Positions 60,657 to 64,000 of a stretch of 64,000 nucleotides of DNA are shown one piece after another. Numbering within the stretch: the stretch's first letter is position 1; each line of letters starts with the position of its first letter. Position numbers and translations under genes: made by a program. Source of the DNA: Alkalimonas amylolytica (GTDB lineage Bacteria; Pseudomonadota; Gammaproteobacteria; Enterobacterales; Alteromonadaceae); NCBI RefSeq assembly GCF_900107845.1, contig NZ_FNRM01000004.1, positions 135,471 through 199,470 of the forward strand. Reading direction: 5' to 3'. Under the pieces are notes generated by a model, which saw nothing but the letters and a program-made list of their open reading frames with translations, made no database searches and had not been told where the DNA came from.

Positions 60657-61823
60657 TTAGCGTTGCAACAACCGATTCGACGCCATCAAACAGGCCACAC
60701 TCACAACGATGGCAATAGCCCCCAGCCACAACACCTCATGAATACTGGTCAGGCGAATGGTCAGCGCGGCCGCCGGCGGCCCCAGCACCAGGCCAATTTT
60801 AAAGGCGGTGACACAAAACACGATCAAACGGCCGCTTTTATCCACATCATTAAAAATCGCCATCATAATGGGCACGATAAAGCTCCAGAATACCTGGTAA
60901 ACAATGGTTGCTACCGCATAGATGGCCCAGGCATGGCTGTCACTCATCCAGTACAAAGCCGCCAGACAAGGCAGCTGCACAGCGGCTGTGATCACTAAAG
61001 ACGCATTCCGGCCAATGTGGGCGACAAACCAGCTGGACAACATGGACCCAATGGCACTGATACCAAAACCAACCCCCAGAATAGCGCCTACTTCCGCCAC
61101 ACTGAACCCGGCATGGACACCAATCCGCTCCAGATAGGCCCAAACGGTGCCTTGGGCAAAGTAATAGGCAATGGTGCCGGCGAACACCAGAGCAGCCGCC
61201 AGCCACCGACCTTGCAAATCGATCCGAAAAGCGGTTTGCGGTTTTTGATTCAGCGGAAAACTAACAAAACTGAGCATCAGCGCCAGCAGTAAAAACAAAT
61301 TAAAGCACTGATAGATACCGGCATAGCCAAAAGGCGCAATCACATAAGGCAGCAAGGCAAACCCCAGGGTGCCAAAAATCACCTGGATGGTCACCATCAC
61401 CGCGAAGGCTTTATCCACCCGGCTTTGGTCGCCAAGGGCTGCCAGCGCGATGGCGTAGGATACACCACAGGCAAGGCCGGCACTAAAACGCAATAGCAGC
61501 ACCAACTCGTAGCTGCTGACCCAACTGGTGAGCAGGTTGCAGCCGATAAAGACCACCAGACTTAGCTGCACAAAGCGCAGCCATTGAATACGACGCACCC
61601 AAAACAAAGCCGACGCACTGGAAATCAAAATACCGGCCACCTCCGCCGAGGCCAAAAAACCTACCTGAGCGGTGCTGAACAAACCACTGTCGGTAAAAGC
61701 ACCGACCAAAAGCGGCATCAAGATGGTCACCGAGGCCCCCATCATCGCGATCAGCATCACACCAACATACTGGGGGAAGTTAAAATCGGTGGCAGCGGCT
61801 GGCCGCCAGGTCATAGACAACAT
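60657..61823 (-). CDS. MFS transporter
   Basis: A 388-residue major facilitator with about 12 membrane segments. Its early loop has FLASAEVAGILI, and the A-like motif SALFWVRRIQWLR is weak. No specificity residues are recognised. ATG 61823 has AGGAG 7 nt upstream; a GTG at 61829 is too close. It lies 72 bp downstream of a TonB-dependent receptor gene on the same strand, so uptake of the receptor's ligand through the inner membrane is a reasonable idea, although a terminator separates the genes. Confidence 0.85.
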   Translation of the reverse strand: MLSMTWRPAAATDFNFPQYVGVMLIAMMGASVTILMPLLVGAFTDSGLFSTAQVGFLASAEVAGILISSASALFWVRRIQWLRFVQLSLVVFIGCNLLTSWVSSYELVLLLRFSAGLACGVSYAIALAALGDQSRVDKAFAVMVTIQVIFGTLGFALLPYVIAPFGYAGIYQCFNLFLLLALMLSFVSFPLNQKPQTAFRIDLQGRWLAAALVFAGTIAYYFAQGTVWAYLERIGVHAGFSVAEVGAILGVGFGISAIGSMLSSWFVAHIGRNASLVITAAVQLPCLAALYWMSDSHAWAIYAVATIVYQVFWSFIVPIMMAIFNDVDKSGRLIVFCVTAFKIGLVLGPPAAALTIRLTSIHEVLWLGAIAIVVSVACLMASNRLLQR

Positions 61824-61849
61824 CTTCACACTCCTGCAAGCACTCTGGC

Positions 61850-61877
61850 AAAAAAAAGTGAGGCCTAAGCCTCACTT
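61850..61877 (-). terminator. Terminator of the TonB-dependent receptor gene
   Basis: On the minus strand the stem AAGTGAGGC/GCCTCACTT (61856-61864 with 61869-61877, loop TTAG) is followed by TTTTTTT, 19 bp after the receptor stop codon. Confidence 0.9.
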
Positions 61878-61895
61878 CGCGGTATTGGCTAGCTG

Positions 61896-64000
61896 TTAAA
61901 AATAACTGTAAGAGAAGCTAAGGCCAATGGTTCTGGGCGTCAGGGCGATGGTTCTGCGCCCTAGAATACCAGAGTTCTGATTGGACACAATGGCATCGCT
62001 GTTGGTCAGGTTGGTTGCCCAAAGCCGCACATCCCAGTTGTCTTTACCCAGGCCCAGATTGGCGCTAAAGGTGGTAAAAGACGGATACTCAAAGGTCGCC
62101 GCATCCGGATTATCCTGACGGTCGTTTTGCACCTTGCCAACATAGCGGCCATTGACACTGCCCCAGAGTGACATGCCATTGTCCAGATCCGCAGTGTAGC
62201 GCAGGCCAAAGTTATGCCGCCACTTCGGGTTGCCGCCTAAAGAACCTCCTTTCATCCAGGTGCGGCATTCGTTGTTGGCGACGCTTTCTTCGTACACGCA
62301 CTTGGTAACGGTTTCATCCCAGGTGCCTTTGGTGGTCGCGGTGGAATAGGTCAGCATCAGATTATCGGTCAGATAATAGCGCATGCTAAGCTCGGCACCC
62401 CGGGTTTTCGCATCCGGTCCATTGGTGGTGCCATTGACCGGGAAAAAGTCTTCAATGGTTTGCGAGAAGTAGGTCTGCACATTGTTCCATTGAATTTGAT
62501 AGACGTTGGCTTGCACAAAGAAACCATCGGCGATAAAGCCTTTCACTCCGAGCTCGAAGTTGTCGGTGGAGTCCGGCTCATAGAACTGCGCATCCTCTGC
62601 TACCGGTCGGCCATTGTCTTCGCGGAAGGAGTTGGTACCGCCGCGACGATAGCCTTGTGAGTAGGTAAAGTAACCCAGGATCTCATCGCTAAAGAAGTAA
62701 GCGGTATTGAATTTGAAGAAACTCTCACCGCTGCCACTGCCTTTAAAGTCGCGATCCGAATCAGTCGGGCCCAAGTAATCACGGATAAAGCCAGAGCCAA
62801 TATCGGTGTAATTAAACACCCGGGCACCGACCGTCACATTCCACTTTTCCGTGATGTCGTACCCCACTTCACCAAAAAAAGCCGTTTCTTTGTACTTACT
62901 GCCTAAATCCTCACGGTAGCCCTCGCCGACATTGCCGCCGGCTGTCGCGCGGTCGAAACCAAGCCAGGACACCTGGCTGGCAATTTCATCCAGCCGCTCA
63001 AACCATTCAGAGAACTTGTAGTTACGGCGCTGATTGGTGTGGTAAACCCCAACAATCCAGCTCCAGGGGCCTTCAATATTGGAGGTTAAACGGCTTTCAT
63101 GGCTGATACCACGGTAGCTGTTGTCAAAGGTCATGTAGGCCGAGTCGTTGCCATCGGCCAGTGCCAGGCCCGGCACCCAACCATAAAAGCTGTTACCGGC
63201 ACCGGCGTAATCGGCCTGGCCAACGCTGCTATCGCGATAATTGGCCGTGCTGCTGCTTAAGGTGGCAAAGCCTAAATCCCAATCCAGATCAATCGAGTCC
63301 ATTTTCAGGTCACGATCGGCAAACTCGGCAAAGCGCGATACCACAGTGCGGTCATTGTACTGAAAAGGGGTATCAAAAGAGGTAAAGGTACAGTCCTCAA
63401 TGCCTTCGCATGCCCGGTTTACCGGTAAGCGGCTGGCGCCACGGGTACCATTTGCCAACTGATCCTGCTGGGTGCGGCTGTACTTTAACCGCAGGTCATC
63501 GCTAACTTGCCACAGCAAAGTTAAACGGCCACCGGTGACTTCCTGCCAGTCATCGCGCTTGTACAGGGTTTGATCCGGGTTCGGATTGCCGGGGAAACCT
63601 TCACCCGGAGCAATCCAGCTTGGATTCACCTGACGATCGGTAAAGCCTTTTTCATCCAACCGCGCCAGCGATAAGCGAGCGGCGAAACGTTCGCCCATCG
63701 GAATATTGAACACCACATCGGTGTCGTTGCTGATGCCACCGCCTTTGGTTTGATAAAAATTGGTATTAAAATCAAATTGGAACTCTTCCAGCACCGGCTC
63801 ATTGGTGATGTAACGAATGGTGCCGCCCAAGCTACCGGCCCCATACAGGGTGCCTTGCGGGCCAATCAGCTGCTCAACCCGGGCGACATCTTTGATGCGG
63901 TAATTGATGTTCGGTAAAGGCGTGGCATCCAGATAGTAGGCCATGGTGGTGCGGATAAACTGCTGCAGGTTGTTGGCATTGACCCCGGCGACATTCAGGC
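61896..64000 (-). CDS. TonB-dependent outer-membrane receptor (N-terminus beyond window)
   Basis: The frame is open to the right edge, so this is the C-terminal 700 or so residues. Visible features are the plug segment IKDVARVEQLIGPQGTLYGAGSLGGTIRYIT (read as the RVE..KGP..xLYGxGxxGGxI motif), followed by many amphipathic strands. The final strand ends FSYSYF with terminal Phe, as required for outer-membrane insertion. A CVYEESVANNEC loop could form a disulfide. It resembles iron/carbohydrate receptors of Alteromonadales but the ligand is unknown. It would be energised by one of the two TonB proteins in the window. The downstream MFS gene may act on the same ligand. Confidence 0.92.
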   Translation of the reverse strand, partial: LNVAGVNANNLQQFIRTTMAYYLDATPLPNINYRIKDVARVEQLIGPQGTLYGAGSLGGTIRYITNEPVLEEFQFDFNTNFYQTKGGGISNDTDVVFNIPMGERFAARLSLARLDEKGFTDRQVNPSWIAPGEGFPGNPNPDQTLYKRDDWQEVTGGRLTLLWQVSDDLRLKYSRTQQDQLANGTRGASRLPVNRACEGIEDCTFTSFDTPFQYNDRTVVSRFAEFADRDLKMDSIDLDWDLGFATLSSSTANYRDSSVGQADYAGAGNSFYGWVPGLALADGNDSAYMTFDNSYRGISHESRLTSNIEGPWSWIVGVYHTNQRRNYKFSEWFERLDEIASQVSWLGFDRATAGGNVGEGYREDLGSKYKETAFFGEVGYDITEKWNVTVGARVFNYTDIGSGFIRDYLGPTDSDRDFKGSGSGESFFKFNTAYFFSDEILGYFTYSQGYRRGGTNSFREDNGRPVAEDAQFYEPDSTDNFELGVKGFIADGFFVQANVYQIQWNNVQTYFSQTIEDFFPVNGTTNGPDAKTRGAELSMRYYLTDNLMLTYSTATTKGTWDETVTKCVYEESVANNECRTWMKGGSLGGNPKWRHNFGLRYTADLDNGMSLWGSVNGRYVGKVQNDRQDNPDAATFEYPSFTTFSANLGLGKDNWDVRLWATNLTNSDAIVSNQNSGILGRRTIALTPRTIGLSFSYSYF

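Noticed and set aside
1-64000. Search for tRNA, rRNA, CRISPR arrays, insertion sequences, prophage or integrative elements
   Set aside because: No cloverleaf-like conserved arms, repeat-spacer pattern, transposase, integrase or phage structural genes were seen.

Overview
The window reads as chromosomal DNA of a marine or freshwater gammaproteobacterium of the Alteromonadales/Chromatiales type (Rheinheimera or Alishewanella-like; an inference). The grounds are a TtpC-type TonB operon, a tkt-epd-pgk-fba gene order, PrsK/PrsR with PEP-CTERM proteins, a GlyGly-CTERM protease, and gammaproteobacterial rsmE-gshB-yqgE-ruvX synteny. Coding density is high. I found no rRNA, tRNA, CRISPR array, insertion sequence or prophage.

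Layout. 1-5.0 kb: the end of a PEP-CTERM/exosortase regulatory locus (partial prsK, then prsR) and a divergent four-gene HPr-rel-A operon (Tat-exported protein, PqqD-like chaperone, HprK-related kinase, nucleotidyltransferase). 5.1-10.1 kb: a six-gene TonB/ExbB/ExbD/TtpC energy-transduction operon. 10.4-17.3 kb: central carbon genes (tkt, epd, pgk, fba) and metK. 17.5-21.5 kb: an AbgT-family transporter and two PEP-CTERM proteins. 21.6-24.6 kb: rsmE, gshB, yqgE, ruvX and a DUF1653 gene. 24.7-30.6 kb: a tightly packed seven-gene membrane/ABC-efflux/two-component operon. 30.7-38.9 kb: glgC, RNA methyltransferases (YfiF-like, RlmJ, RlmA), an S1/P1 nuclease, a tonB-ECF sigma-anti-sigma operon, a cysteine hydrolase and a YciU-type DNA mimic. 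39-48.7 kb: serine hydrolase, cytochrome c, malic enzyme, a GlyGly-CTERM subtilase with leucine-rich repeats, and a second MacAB-like operon. 49-64 kb: a diguanylate cyclase, a ferric-reductase-like oxidoreductase with a 30-residue membrane peptide, a beta-propeller amidohydrolase, a kexin-like protease with its probable chaperone, a multidomain secreted C39-like protein, an MFS transporter and a partial TonB-dependent receptor.

The most notable non-coding result is a regulon readable from sequence. Three promoters (the HPr-rel-A operon and both PEP-CTERM genes) each carry a -24/-12 sigma-54 element. Upstream of each is a similarly oriented 17-bp box, TGTCNG-N5-TTTACA. In two of them the gap between box and promoter is exactly 62 bp; in the third it is 73 bp, about one helical turn more. 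PrsR, the sigma-54 activator encoded at 678-2039, is the obvious candidate to bind it. This ties the poorly understood HPr-rel-A operon to PEP-CTERM surface-protein control.

Start sites were chosen by ribosome-binding-site spacing, overlap with the upstream gene and family length. Functions are from recognised motifs and family memory, not from database searches.
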